A DNA stretch of 64,000 nt, taken from the NCBI GenBank assembly GCA_905178155.1, contig CAJINV010000004.1, forward strand, positions 9,462,625-9,526,624. The letters run 5' to 3'. The notes under the pieces are model-generated. The model worked only from the letters and a program-made list of their open reading frames with translations. It ran no database searches and had not been told where the DNA came from. Of this stretch, positions 36,251-47,632 are shown in pieces (the first letter of the stretch is position 1; every line of letters starts with the position of its first letter). The translations under genes and the position numbers were made by a program. Origin of the DNA: Amoebophrya sp. A120. Its lineage: Eukaryota > Sar > Dinophyceae > Syndiniales > Amoebophryaceae.

Positions 36251-37680
36251 AGAATCATGAAGATCCTCCGAGCCCTAGCGCTGCCACGCTCGCCCGGAAA
36301 AAAACGCGGGCGGAGTTGCGCCACGTGGCCGGCTGTGCGTCGAAGAAAGTCGAGCAAGGGAGAGGGTGCGCCGCGATTGCGAAAACCTGGTCCGCCTCGG
36401 CGCGCCCCCCTTGATTTTCAGAGTGGCGCGGCGCCGGGTCTGCCTTTTTGACTGTGTGGGCCCCTTGTTCGATAGTCGGCCCGTATTCAGAACTCCAGAG
36501 AGGCGGCGGCGGCTTGAGCGCAAAGCAAGCAAGGCAAGTCGCCGAAGGGTGGAATGGGGAAGGCGTGCGGCGCTCGACGGCGATCGTGGCCGAGCCAGTT
36601 GGCCGCAGGCAGGCGATTGGCGGCGGGCCGGCAGAGCGGGGGGGCCGGCGCACCCGACGGCCGCCCGCAGGCCGGTTTGACTGTGGCCTCTGGCCGAGCC
36701 CAGACCGATAGACGGGGAAGGCGCCGGCCCCCTGCATTTCCATTCCCCGCCTGGCCCGAGGGGCGGTGTGGGGTATGTGTGAAGCCGGAGGCCCGTGCCC
36801 CGTTCGCTGGTGACGAGCGCGTGGCGACGCGCGGCGGTCTGATTATATCGCGGGGCCGGCCTGGCGCGGGAACGCATCCATTGGCGCCCCCAAGGTCCCG
36901 GACGGTGCTCGGAGGGCCGGGGCCCCGGCCGTTTCTTTCGATTGCCATTAATTTTTAGCCGCGGGCCCCGGGGTGTTTGTTGCGGCCCACCGCGCGAGCA
37001 ACTTGGCCCGCCGGAGCGAGCGCGAACAACTTCGGCGGGCGGGTCCCGCCTCTCCCGCGCAAGCCCCCGCCCGGCGGGGGCCACCCAAGTCCGGCGGTGG
37101 CGGACGGACCGAGGGCGGAGGCTCCGCCCTCGGTTGCGGCCCCCGGGGGCCGCCGCGTTTTTGCAGGCCGCGCCGCCGTGCGCCGCTAGGGCCGGCCCTG
37201 CTATCGAAGCGGCGCGCCTCCGGGTCGCGTGCAAGCTAGCACAAGCACCGGGCGCCCAACTGGCTGACTAAGCGAAGGGCGGAGAAAGATGGTGGAAGGC
37301 GATGAAGGTGGCGCGGTGGGCGTAGGTTGTGGCGCGCGCGCGCGCGGGCGGCCCGGCCCCCCTTCCGTCGGCCCGCCCCCCGTCCCCGGGCGGCGTGTTG
37401 TATTGTTGGCCTTTGGCGCGGGCGGGGCGGGGGCCGGGCGGTCAGGCAAAGCACGTGGACGCCGGCGCTGGTGTTTCCCTCTGGAGGCTCGTGCCGAGAG
37501 AAGCAGGCGCCGCCCGGCGGGCCGGCCGGGCCGTTAGCCAGCCCGAGCCAGTGGGGCCCCTGGCTACCTCATTGATGATGGTGCGTGGGGCGTAGTCGCC
37601 CTTACTTGCCAATGATTCCCCGGGGGGGTCAGTGGGTTCAGGTGTTTAGAGGCGTGGGCCGCCCTTGTTTGTGTAAGTGG
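36251..37680. other. GC-rich island without a supported gene
   Basis: About 1.4 kb with GC content far above the flanks. It shows runs such as GGGGGCCGGCG and a (GC)n stretch near 37330-37346. Open frames of 100-320 codons occur in several frames on both strands at once, which is expected from composition. None contains a motif I recognise. It is not rRNA as far as I can see. Its base make-up resembles the tract at 359-1250 and the interior of the 2374-3322 insertion. Confidence 0.6.
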
Positions 37681-38326
37681 CCGGCCCGCCGCCTGGCACG
37701 GAAGCTTGCTTAGCTGGCGAGGCAAGCTGTTGCGCCCCTTTTTCCGCAGACTCTTTGGGTTTGGAGCGACGCCGCCGGGGGTTGGATTTCATTTTTTTAT
37801 TATTTTTGAAACTATTGGGAGGCGTTCCTTCGCGTTATGAATGTGTGGTCGCGCGATTTCGGCGTAGCAGGATCCTGAGTTGCCGCCGGGTTCGTTGCAA
37901 CTCTTTCTGTTGCCTGTGCTTTGTTCGATCGTGGTCTTGCAAATGGGCGACAGTGGTTGTCCGATCGTGTTATGTGTAGAAAAGTGTAAGTGATCCAGGT
38001 CAATCTGTTATTTCCCGCGCCGGTGGAGCAGGTTGTTTAATGATACATAGATCCGTGCCTGTCGCACAGTTCCTTCACCCGTGCGGACCTGGTGGCTATC
38101 GTACTAACATAAGAAAGGGTCAACGTGCCTCCAGGAGTCCACGCGCCATGGTTTTGATTATCGTTTATTTTTGCCTGCATGTGTGCCCCTACCCCTAGTA
38201 GTAAGTGCAACTAGAAGTAGTAGTGCCTGTTCCGGCTGCCATTCTCCATCGTATTCAAAGAGGATCATACTCTTCTAGATACACCCCCGCGCCCGACCAA
38301 CTTTTTCCACGTAAAAAAGAACCACC
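37681..38326. other. 5' region of the ubiquitin-like gene
   Basis: About 650 bp with falling GC content toward the ATG at 38327. No supported gene or introner. It presumably contains the promoter and leader of the downstream gene. Confidence 0.45.
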
Positions 38327-39526
38327 ATGCGCATCATCATCCAGTACGCCAAGCGGAAGCTGGAGCCCTTGGTCGATCCGGAGACCGCGACAATCCTTAC
38401 CCTGAAAGAGTTCGTGGCGGCGAACGAGGGCCCGGCCGTTGCCGACCAGAAAATGATCGCCAAGGGCAAGGAGCGCTCGGACGACACGCTGCTCCGGGAA
38501 ATCCCACTTACCGATGGAGGGAAAGTGATGGTCAAGGCTACTTTGAGACCAGCGGTCGCCGCGATGATAATGAAGCAAGGCGCGCGAGCGGCCCGGGAGG
38601 AGGAGGTGGACGAGGAATTTGGACAGCCGGACGCGAAGCGGGCGTCAAAGAGCCCGGGAGGTGGCCCTTGCCGGGAAGAAGACAATGGGGACATCACCGC
38701 TCCGCGGGACACCGACACGGTCTTATTGGTTAATAACGCAGGTGAAGATCGGAATGCTGCTGAGAACAATGTTCTGCAGCAGGAAATAGATGCGCAGCTT
38801 GCACCAGGAGCACCAGCCGCTCCGGCAGTAGATCAAGAAAGCCACGATCTCCGTCCCCAGCTCGAAACGCTGCTCACAGTCAAGATCAAACAGGGCCGGA
38901 ATACGCACACCATCACCGTGAAGGGGCCTGCTGCACCACCACCAGCAGGAGGACTATCACCTTCAAACCCGCCACCCAAAGTCTCTACTTCACGACCTGT
39001 GGTTATTTCCTGGCAGCAGCTCGCGGACCACCTTCACGCCTACTGCATCCCGGACATAGCCGCCGAGAGCTACCGGTTTGTCGCAAAGGGGAAGGAAATC
39101 CAGGCCGGCTACTGCGAAGACACAGACAAGGCCTGGGGGATGGAAAGCAACGTGTTTGACTTCTACGCCCGCATGACCCAACATCACAAGCAGGGTTCGG
39201 CGGTGGTCCCGTTGCAGGTGATGCTTTTGTTCAAAGAAGGACACTATATCGCGAAGGACAACCAAAAGTGGGTGGAAGAAAGGATTGCGGAGTTGGACAA
39301 GCTGGCGGACAGGATAGTTATTTTGGAAAAACGCGTGTCCCATCGGATGACGAGCGAAGACACTTTTCTCGAGATTTACCGGGCGGAGGCTTTGGTAGTG
39401 GCCATCAAGTCCGCGGCGGCGGCGGTGGGCGTTAAGAAAGAGCTGCTTGCGAAGAAGAAGGACTTTCAGGAGCAAGTGGACATCTTGGACGAAAAATTGA
39501 AGAAGTTGAGGAAAAATTTGCCTTGA
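38327..39526 (+). CDS. Ubiquitin-like domain protein with BAG-like helical C-terminus
   Basis: Intronless frame of 399 residues with a good start context (CACCATGCG). Residues 1-75 look like a ubiquitin-like fold (MRIIIQYAKRKLEP, LTLKEFVA, DGGKVMVKATL). A linker rich in Ala, Pro and acidic residues follows. A second ubiquitin-like segment lies near 180-285 (LLTVKIKQGRN, ISWQQLADHLHAYC, ESYRFVAKGKEI, PLQVMLLFKEG). Residues about 300-399 are helical, with hydrophobic spacing like a BAG domain (RIAELDKLADRIVILEKRV, EIYRAEALVVAIKSAAA). BAG proteins with an N-terminal ubiquitin-like domain are Hsp70 nucleotide-exchange co-chaperones. The BAG assignment is weak; it may simply be a coiled coil. No introner interrupts it. 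Confidence 0.75.
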   Translation: MRIIIQYAKRKLEPLVDPETATILTLKEFVAANEGPAVADQKMIAKGKERSDDTLLREIPLTDGGKVMVKATLRPAVAAMIMKQGARAAREEEVDEEFGQPDAKRASKSPGGGPCREEDNGDITAPRDTDTVLLVNNAGEDRNAAENNVLQQEIDAQLAPGAPAAPAVDQESHDLRPQLETLLTVKIKQGRNTHTITVKGPAAPPPAGGLSPSNPPPKVSTSRPVVISWQQLADHLHAYCIPDIAAESYRFVAKGKEIQAGYCEDTDKAWGMESNVFDFYARMTQHHKQGSAVVPLQVMLLFKEGHYIAKDNQKWVEERIAELDKLADRIVILEKRVSHRMTSEDTFLEIYRAEALVVAIKSAAAAVGVKKELLAKKKDFQEQVDILDEKLKKLRKNLP

Positions 39527-40082
39527 AGGCCGCGGGTGTAAGAAAAAGAATCATAAACGAGATCAAAGCTTGTGATCGGAATTTGAAGAAAATACAAACG
39601 TCAAGCACTGTGCAAAAATGCGAACTTTCGTGCCTGAGAGGCGCCAAATAAAGAAACGAAATGTTCGTGGTCATTCTCTCGTCGCCAGTGCTGCTAGTCG
39701 CCTGCTGTTTTTGTCCATGATATCATCCGCTCTCTTCATTTTTCATCTGCAAGTCAGTTTTTTCTTCGTTCCCATGGTCTTGACCTTCATCCAGCCAAAA
39801 GGTCTAATATTCGGTACTATTGCGTCGTATCTGTGTGAATGCAAAGAAGGACAACCTCCTAGATCCATCCTTGTCGCTTCGCGACCTTCGTGATGTGCTG
39901 TTTTGTTCAGTTCCCATTGGTGTCGCGCGATCAAAATCAAACTATTACGACCTTTGTGGCTTTCGCCAAGCCAAAGGACCGCTAGCTGGTCTTGGATCGA
40001 GATTTTCTCCGATTTGCATATGAAGATCTTTGTCCACTAGATCAATCGGTCATTTAAGTCCTTCATCTTTTTTCTGCACAAA
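39527..40082. other. Intergenic region
   Basis: About 550 bp. A 91-codon ATG frame (39618-39893) has a hydrophobic middle (LLFLSMISSALFIFHLQVSFFFV) but no recognised homology; I do not call it a gene. Confidence 0.45.
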
Positions 40083-43000
40083 ATGACGCGCACGAACCAC
40101 ACCAAGCGAATCCGTGTGGTGTTGGTCCCAGACTATGGACCACGAAGAGCATTTTCACCACCGTCTATGTGCCGGATAATTGCAAATCACGACCCGGGGG
40201 TTCCTCAAGAATCTTTTCAGCTACATCTTCATCCGCTCAACCAGCATCGCAATTTCAGTGCCAGTTGTGCGACAGCATCTTTTGCGAGCGGATCTTCTTC
40301 CTCCTCCACTAGCAGCAGGTCCTCAAACTCGCTTTTCCCGTCTTTCCAGCAGTTCCCCCTTCGCCGCGAGGTGCAGACGGCGCTGCTGCGCATGAGCATC
40401 CGGGTGCCGACGAAAATTCAACTTGCGTGCATACCGAAATTAATGGCGGCACCGGCGAGAGAGGATAGTTCGGGGATCATATCAGGATTACTCGGACCAG
40501 GCGGGACTCCTTCTGCAGCAGGCGCAGCCGGCGAGGAAGAGTTCAACCTCTCCCAAGACCAAGGCAATACAGGACATCATAACTCGTCAAGATACCCCTC
40601 CCGATCCGACAAGCTGCGGAATCAGTTCGAGTCCGTCCTGGACACGGCGAAGGCGCACAGCCACGCGGGTAAATACGGAAAGTCCTCCCTGCTCCTCGTC
40701 GCCGGCACCGGGTGCGGGAAAACGCTCGCGTACCTAGCCCCACTGATGCACAACCTTTTAGAAAGCTTCGACCCGCACAGCCACCCAACGCCCACGAAGC
40801 CCCGCTGCGCGATCGTGGTCCCAACGCGCGAACTCGCTTTGCAAATCCTGAAAGTCGTCCGCTTTTTCCCCAACATTACCTCTATCGCCGCCTGTCCGGG
40901 GCAGTCGTACGTGCAGGAAGCGAGACAGCTGTGCAACGTCGGGGTCGACGTCTTGATCGGAACACCGCACAGGCTGTTGATCCACTTAGCGAAAAAAAAT
41001 CTGTCCTTTTTCCAACTAGAATCCTGCGTCTTGGACGAGGCGGACACGCTGTGCGACACTTTCTACGAAGCGGACATTTGCAAATTGTTGGCGAAAATGA
41101 ATAAATCCAATCCCCCGCAATTTGTCCTCTGTTCCGCGACGAGGATATAACAGTGCACAACTCCCCCTCCCCCTCATTTGTCATGCAAAATCCCAAATCC
41201 AACCGCTACCTTGTAGTGACACTGTTTGCATGACAGATTCTGGGAACCCAAACAGTACTACACTAGGCACATGAATTTGTCATGCAGAGGCCCCACGCGC
41301 GCTGGTGTTTGTGTTGCTCTTCATGCCATGCAATTCATTGAGGGGCGGGAGGGGGAGTTGTGCACTCTCATAGAGGACTGGCGCGGTTTCGAACTTTTTG
41401 CAAAAATCGCTCGCACTGCCCATGTATCAGATGCAAATATGTCTGGGTCTGGAAGAGTCTTGCTGCTTTTGCATGACACAGAAGGTCTGGCATGGAAGCT
41501 CTAGCATCACAGATTTCGAGAAGCTTCCGCAATGCCGAATCCGCATGACAAATGCCCCACTTTGCTGAGAGAAAGTGGGCAGCTTTTGCTGCCTCTGTAT
41601 GACAGATTTGTATGTGTTGTGAGATGCGCATCACAAGTTTGCTTTCTTCCAGACCCAGACATATTTGCAATGCATACCATGGACGTGACCGTCACCGACG
41701 ATAGTCACAAGGTGAACAGCAACATCGACCAACTGTTCGTGCCGACGCGGGGGCGGTTGCGGCGGAACGTGTTGACCGAGATTTTGGCCGAGTCGCCAAT
41801 GAACTTCGCCAAGGAGATATCCAAGAAAAAAACATTGTTAGTGTAAATTTGTGATGCGCAACATGCAAATCGATTGCGCCTGTCATGCTGTGCCTGCATT
41901 ATAGGGTCCATCCAAGGGCGTTTTCACGTACAATCTGAGCATGACAGATTTTTGCTGTCATGCGAGAGATATTTGTCATGCTAATCCTCCAAGAAAGTTA
42001 CACCTACATTCTTTTTTTGTTGGATAGGAGAAGACACTGGTTTTCACAAACACGGTGCGGAGTTGCAAGTCGCTGCAAAAACACTTGATCGCCCAGGGCA
42101 TCGCGTGCGACGCATTGCACGGGGAGATGGGGCCGCGGAAGAGGTCCAAGGTGATTCGGAGATTCGCGGGGGAGGAGGAAACGAGGGGGATTTCGGCCGG
42201 TGGAGGAGGTGCTTCGTTGCCTCCAACAGAAATTTCGGATCATGTTGGCGGAGCGACAAACAGCTCTTCGATCGAGTTTACCGGCGGCGCAAATTTCCAC
42301 GAGGATCCGATGGAGTACCTGAACAGCCTGCCCAGTTTGAAGGATAGAGAGAAGGAAAAGGAACAAGAACGCCAACAGTTTCTTGATGATGACGCGGACC
42401 GCACCTCCGGCGCATCATCTTTGTCGCCTGCTGGTCGAGGTCAGCAGAGCAACAGCATCGATAGTACAACTGGTAAAACAAACCACAATCTGCCCTCTGG
42501 AAAGTCCAGTCCAGCCGCCCAAGTAGAAGTACCTCCCTCCACCGGTTCCTCGCAAGCCCTCCGCAGCTCCATCCTTTCCCCCCGGTACGAAAGGCTAAAC
42601 GAGAAGAAGCAGACCCCGAATTTGCTTGTCGCGACCAATTTGGCCAGCCGGGGGCTGGATGTTTCCGACATCAACCACATCATCATGTACGACCTGCCCC
42701 AAACTCTCGCGGATTATCTCCACCGAATTGGGCGAACCGGCCGAGCGGGCGCGACCGGGAAAGTAACGACGATCATGCGAAGAGGCGATTTGCCGCTCGT
42801 GAAGCAAATCCAGGATTTGACCAAGGACCCGAAGAAACTTGATGTGAAGTACACATCGAATAGCATCCGGAAGGTGTTGCAACTCGAAAAGTGGAAGTTC
42901 ATGCTGACAAAGATGGGGAAGAAGGAAAGAAGTGACAAGCGGTTGATGAAGTACCTGGGGATCCCGCCCGCGAAACACCTCGGGTCGCCGGAGAACAAGA

Positions 43001-43614
43001 AAATCCGGTTTGAGTTGTTCAAACGGCTGAAACTGAAGCGGCACATGGTGTATCTGGAGAAAAAGGGAAGGCTGCCAAAGGGGTACGGCATCCCGCTGTT
43101 CCCGAACGTTCACGTGGAAAAGACGGAGTCGCAAACCGTCTCGGTGCTGAAAAAAGACGAAGAGACCGGGGTTTTGACGATCCTGCCGAAACGCCGGATG
43201 CAGCAGGTGGTGGAAAGTGAGCGGGAGAAGAAAACGGATGGGATCATCGGCGAGGTTACAAGCGACGGGAAGCTGGAGCCGTCGAAGTACAAAGACATGT
43301 TCCGGGCGAAGTCTAGGCGGAACAAGCACATTCAGTTACTCGGTGGGCAGAAGATGCACCCGCACGGAGTGCACCAGGTGGACATGAACAGATTGCCGGA
43401 CTTGGTTTTGCGGAAGGAAGAGAAAACTTTGGATGCGGTGAAGAATAATGGTAGGGGAATGGTTGTGAATAATGGTGGTCCTGATGTTGACCACTGGAGC
43501 TCAGCCTCAGAGATGGATGATTCAACTTTTTTGCCAGATGATGTGCCTCCTACTGGGTCGTCTGCATTCAAGGTAAAATCCGACCCAAAACGCAAAAGGC
43601 CACAGTTTATGTAG
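40083..43614 (+). CDS. DEAD-box ATP-dependent RNA helicase
   Basis: Exons 40083-41145, 41378-41424, 41682-41817 and 42032-43614 give 2,829 nt, 942 residues. Motifs in order: Q-motif-like region (RVPTKIQLACIP); I AGTGCGKT near residue 207; Ia PTRELALQI; Ib TPHRLL; II DEAD near 317; III SAT near 350; IV KTLVFTNT; V ATNLASRGLDV near 615; VI HRIGRTGRAG near 645. Motif III's last residue and motif IV are reconstructed only after removing introners G1, A8 and F2. A low-complexity insertion of about 130 residues lies between IV and V. The C-terminal extension is long and basic. The N-terminus is Arg/Ser-rich with few acidic residues (HRNFSASCATASFASG), compatible with a mitochondrial transit peptide, so a mitochondrial ribosome-assembly helicase is possible. 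That localisation is inference. Confidence 0.92.
41146..41372. mobile_element. Introner element, family G (G1)
   Basis: 227 bp, single copy here. Left TATAACAGTGCACAACTCCC, right GAGTTGTGCACTCTCATA. Exact duplication GAGGA. It sits directly after helicase motif III. Excision joins VLCSATR to TGAVSNFLQK in frame. Confidence 0.92.
41425..41676. mobile_element. Introner element, family A (A8)
   Basis: 252 bp. Left TATCAGATGCAAATATGTCT, right ACATATTTGCAATGCATA. Exact duplication CCATG. It follows G1 after 47 nt. Excision joins SLALPM to DVTVTDDSHKV in frame. Confidence 0.94.
41818..42026. mobile_element. Introner element, family F (F2)
   Basis: 209 bp, the same length as F1. Left TATCCAAGAAAAAAACATTG, right TTCTTTTTTTGTTGGATA. 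Exact duplication GGAGA. Excision restores helicase motif IV: NFAKE joins KTLVFTNT. Confidence 0.95.
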
Positions 43615-44125
43615 TGAGGCAAGAATAGCAGTAGCTGATAGTAAATGCCTATGTCAATCTGAAGCAGTTTGGATTTATTTATTGAAGCAACATGTTCATA
43701 ACTGCCAACACAAGGTAGTTCACATGTGTTATTTTGTCGTGCTGACAAGAAGTCGTGTTCGTTTTTTTTGGCCGTACGACGCTTCCCGACACGAAGTCGT
43801 GTCTAAGGACTGTTACACGGACGAGAGACAGAGCATGAAGCCATTGCACTGGCCTAGTTATCAATCCAGTTTATTTATTTCCATCAGGAAGCATTGGAAG
43901 ACGAAGACCACGCGGTACTGCGTTCCTCTTCCGATACTAGCGATAAGATCTGCTGCACTGGAGATAACTCTACTATTCGAATACAACCAAAATCTGCACG
44001 TAGAGTTGTTCTTGGCACCGGGTGAAACCACAAACAATCGTGTCTCCGTGTAATTTCACCTACTTATCGCGTGTTAAGAGTGAGAGACCTTGGTCGTAGT
44101 TGTTCTGGCACCAGCTGCTAACAAG
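43615..44125. other. Intergenic region
   Basis: About 510 bp, no supported gene. An open frame at 43682-44053 lacks an ATG start in its first part and shows no recognised motif. Confidence 0.45.
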
Positions 44126-44821
44126 ATGTCCTTCTCGCTCGCCCCGCATCCCATCGGGATCAAGTATTGGACCAACATCTGGGCCGAAACGATATCCAGG
44201 AAAAAACTACACCCATCCCCATCCACTATTTGCATGACAAATAGTGATTTTTTTGCATGTTTTGCATGACAAATTGGATGGGGATAGGTGTTTTTTCCTG
44301 GATAAACGAAAGACAAACCCTTCACCGAGTGCCTATCCCGGTTGACAGTTTTTTTGGTTTTTCCTGACTCTTCCTAATCTGTAAAAGCAAATTCTAGCTG
44401 CATTTTATGCATGATGAATAAAGCAGGAACTGCACGACCTGCAGTGGCATAGCAAGGAATTTGACCACCTACTGGTGTTCCATGCATTTTCATTTTGCAA
44501 GAACCGACTCCATACGATTTGCAGGGTGAATCGATGAGTCTTGAAACTGTCAGGAACGAAGCAATCATAGATTTCAACCCGGGATAGCCACACGGCAAAT
44601 TCCAGAACTGGTACCAGAACAAATTTTACAAGTCCTTCGGCCGCTACTACTACCGCCACCGTGCCGGACGGATGGGCGCGTTTGCGCCGTTGGTGGTCGG
44701 CGGGTTGGCCTTCAAATTCGTCTCCGCGTACTACGGCATTCTCCGCGACAATTCCGCCGCCATCGACGCGGCCAAGGCCTACGGACAGGGCGGTTACAAG
44801 TGCAACCCAGTGCCGAAATGA
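44126..44821 (+). CDS. Small single-TM protein, 106 residues (possible ATP synthase F0 subunit)
   Basis: Exons 44126-44192, 44310-44347 and 44606-44821 (321 nt). The first junction removes introner H1; the second uses donor TTGACA/GTTTTT and acceptor AAATTCCAG/AACTG. The protein has a short soluble N-terminus (MSFSLAPHPIGIKYWTNIW), an aromatic-basic patch (NKFYKSFGRYYYRHRAGRMG), one hydrophobic segment (FAPLVVGGLAFKFVSAYYG) and a polar tail ending CNPVPK. The aromatic-basic patch before one TM resembles mitochondrial ATP synthase subunit f (FGAFQRGYYRYYNKY), but length and tail differ. I treat that as a hypothesis only. The second intron's acceptor could lie elsewhere. Confidence 0.6.
44193..44304. 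mobile_element. Introner element, family H (H1)
   Basis: 112 bp, nearly the shortest class. Left TATCCAGGAAAAAACTACAC, right GGTGTTTTTTCCTGGATA. Exact duplication AACGA. Nearly the whole element is inverted repeat. Excision joins NIWAET to KDKPFTECLSR. Confidence 0.92.
44348..44605 (+). other. GT-AG intron in the small single-TM gene
   Basis: 258 bp. Donor TTGACA/GTTTTTTTGG, acceptor GGCAAATTCCAG/AACTGG. Joins ECLSRLT to NWYQNKFYKSFG in frame. Confidence 0.55.
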
Positions 44822-45657
44822 AGATGTTGAGAGGCCGAGGGACGAGAGCTACCTGGGGATTGGGATAGAAGGAGCGTTACAGAGATGACAAAACATGTCT
44901 GTACTAGTTGCTACTCTCGCGAAAAGTTTCCGGAGCCGTTGTACATCAGGCTCTTTCACAATACGAACCTCAATCTTCGCAAGGAATAAAATCCAAATCC
45001 AGGCTGACGAAACGATTGATGATCTTGTGCTTCTCTAGGGGAAACGACACTTCTTTACTATTTTCAATCGACAAAGTAGACGTACAAAAAGAAAAAGAAA
45101 GCAACAGGAGCAGGAGCAGCAAGCCCCTGCGCTTTATAAAGCATTTCTTGAAGTAGACGCGCAGCTAAGTTCTGGCCGCGATGCTTCGCGTCGTCTTCGC
45201 GGTTCGCGTTTTCTTCTGTTTCTTGCTCTCGCCCGTCCTCGTTTTGCTAGTTCTTGTACAGGAGTGCATCTGCATGTGCACTGAAAGAACTATATACGGC
45301 TTCGTTCCATCTGAATCCTTTTTTCTTCTCGAGTTCCCGTGCAGCTACAACAGGGACTGACACTGACAGCGGCACGAAAATCAAGAACTGACATCGTCGA
45401 ACCTTTCTGTTTTTTCATTTTTCGGGACCACGAACTCTATCGTACCATACCTCTTACTTTGTTTTTTTGGAAGAGCGATGAGCGACGAATTGTGGAGGGT
45501 GTGTGCGCTTTTTTTACGAACGTTCAGAATTTTTTCAACTTGGGAAGTCTCTTCGTATAGTAGTGATGTCGAACAGTAGTTACTAAATCTCCAATAACCC
45601 CGTCAGTTGGGTAAATCATTCACTCACTCATATGTTAGAACTTTTGGCCTTGGCATC
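44822..45657. other. Intergenic region
   Basis: About 840 bp. Short frames (e.g. 44908-45156, 45339-45560) begin with non-ATG codons and have no recognised content. No introner found. Confidence 0.45.
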
Positions 45658-46770
45658 ATGACAATTACTTGTCATGCGCGAGGTGAATTATATTGGTGTG
45701 GTCGACAGCTTCCTGGGTCCCGACGCGACGTCCTGGAGAAAGTAGAGGATCTTCATCTTCTACTATTAGGTCAGCAATAAGTATAAAGAGGAGCAGAACG
45801 AGAACCCTCTGGGTTGGATCCAGGATGATCCCATCTTCGGTTTCCTGGCCCGGTGTGTAGGACGAGCTGTCTTTACGTGGTGTAGGAGCAGGGGGGAAAG
45901 CGACGACCTTGTTTCTCTACGCGTGGTGGCGAAGAAGATTTATTGTACTAGGAGACAAACTTCAACCTACCTGCGCACAAGAACGGCACGGCTTTAATTT
46001 TGTTTTGTCATTTGTTTCTAACGACCACAAGCATGCATTTACTTTTACAAAAACAAAAAATAGCAAAAAATACGATTTGCTAGCTGGATTCTGTGGGATA
46101 GGGTGGGGTGTGTGATCAACGCGGTTTTCTTCACGTCCCTATGTTTCAGTATTCGGCTATCCTGTGCAAAAGCGTCCCCACCACCCCAGAGTCAAGTTGG
46201 CAATTCTGCAGGTACAGAAAGCACTAGCACCGTAAGTAGTTTCGGCTGTTGCGAGGCGGGGACGTTTTTACACAGGATATCAGTGGAACCCCCACAGCCT
46301 GCCGCTGGTGAATGATATCAAATGCAAATATGTCTGGGTCTGGAAGAATGCAGATTTTGTATGGTGATTGATGCCTCTAATGCATGATCGAGCAACACAG
46401 ATTTTGAGAGGGCTTCCTAATGCCTATTCCGCATGCGAAATGCCCTCTCTGCGTAACACAAACCGGCGTCCTGTTCTTGCTGGTCATGCAATACAGATTT
46501 TTTTGGAATCCAAAGACAGCATTAGAAGTTGCAATCTTCCAGACCCAGACACTTTTGCAATCCATAAATGAGTCGATGCACCCATCTTCGATAACCTGGG
46601 ACCAAGTTGCGGAATTTTGCGGCCCCGCGTGGGGCGTGGAAATTTCCTTCCTTCTCCCTTTGTTGTTTTGCTGCGGGTCTATTCTCGCAGCGGTGCTCTT
46701 TGCACTGTTTTACACATCCAAGTCCACCTCTAGGCGGAGCAGGGATGCAACAGAAGAGGTCGACCTGTAG
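45658..46770 (+). CDS. Small membrane protein, about 134 residues
   Basis: Tentative exons 45658-45741, 45770-45852, 46150-46157, 46285-46315 and 46572-46770 (405 nt). The first two introns are GT-AG (GAGAAA/GTAGAG..CTATTAG/GTC; GCCCG/GTGTGT..GTTTCAG/TATT). The last two are introners I2 and A9. The protein reads KYKEEQNENPLGWIQDDP, then SITWDQVAEFCGPAWGVE, one TM segment (ISFLLPLLFCCGSILAAVLFALFY) and a basic-acidic tail ending EEVDL. I do not recognise the family. The first exon is doubtful: an overlapping frame from ATG 45675 (MREVNYIGVVDSFLGP) looks equally protein-like but does not join in phase. The first intron would be only 28 bp, unusually short. Confidence 0.5.
46158..46279. mobile_element. 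Introner element, family I (I2)
   Basis: 122 bp, a short internally deleted I copy. Left TATCCTGTGCAAAAGCGTCC, right GGGGACGTTTTTACACAGGATA shape. Duplication weak: TCGGC/TCAGT (3 of 5). Frame continues after removal. Confidence 0.78.
46316..46566. mobile_element. Introner element, family A (A9)
   Basis: 251 bp. Left TATCAAATGCAAATATGTCT, right ACACTTTTGCAATCCATA. Exact duplication AATGA. It lies 31 nt after I2. Excision joins LPLVNE to SMHPSSITWDQ in frame. Confidence 0.93.
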
Positions 46771-47632
46771 AGCGAGAGGGGGCTACTCTGTTGTGCTTTC
46801 GTGCTCCTGCGATCAACAAATTATATGCTTTGACTTTTTTTGCTGTAATCGTATCAATGTAGTTTTCCGAAAACTAACAAGCACACACAGGAATACGATA
46901 CTGATTCTCATTATCTAGCCCAAGTACTTCTTGTTATGTGGAGACCGAGACACACCTTCCAGGAGCTGCGTTACATTTCTCTCAAAAGCAAAACTAACTA
47001 CCAGACAAGCCTTGAATTAGTACAGCCGTTGCGCGATTATATTGGTGCACCAACATCCTAGGACAATTACGTTATTAACGCCTGCGACCGTGATTCGATA
47101 GAGACTACCGACAATGCTCAGGCGGAGCCACTGTTGGGGCCGTTTATGACCACTTGGAGTCTAACTAGAAAATCTCAATTTTTTTCCTCGCATCAACGTT
47201 GTAAATCAGAGATAAACTACAGCAGAAATCGAAATACAAATAAGGTCGTCCGCGCCATGATTTCACCAAGTTTTCGTTGCGAAAGTGCAAGTAATTGGCT
47301 GATAGCGATAGTACAGACGCTTACGGTATTGCATCATGAAACAGAAACAAGATCAAGATTCACGTCAAGAAAAATAGTAAGGATCGCATCCAGTACGGCT
47401 GCGCAGGGCCTTATGTTGAAACAAATTCCAACTGAGATAGTCATAGTTTATTCAATTTCTACAGCTGAGCTTAAAATATTATATATAATTTGAATTTTTC
47501 TCAAAAATCAACACGATGGGCTATTACCTCCCCCGTCGAGGAAATTTATCAGTATTTAAAATGAGCCGATCTATCGGCGATATCATGTCGGCGCAGACAA
47601 CATTGAGATAAAGTAAGTATAGTATAGTCAGT
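46771..47632. other. AT-rich intergenic region
   Basis: About 860 bp, visibly AT-richer than the genes. A 119-codon frame at 47134-47493 has no features I recognise. Nothing else is supported. Confidence 0.45.

Noticed and set aside
36255-37595. Reverse-strand frame of 319 codons and several others in the GC-rich island
   Set aside because: Same compositional artefact; the peptides are Arg/Pro/Gly/Ala-rich without motif, and rival frames overlap them.
47134-47493. 119-codon frame in the AT-rich intergenic stretch
   Set aside because: Composition follows the surrounding DNA, and there is no motif or splice context.
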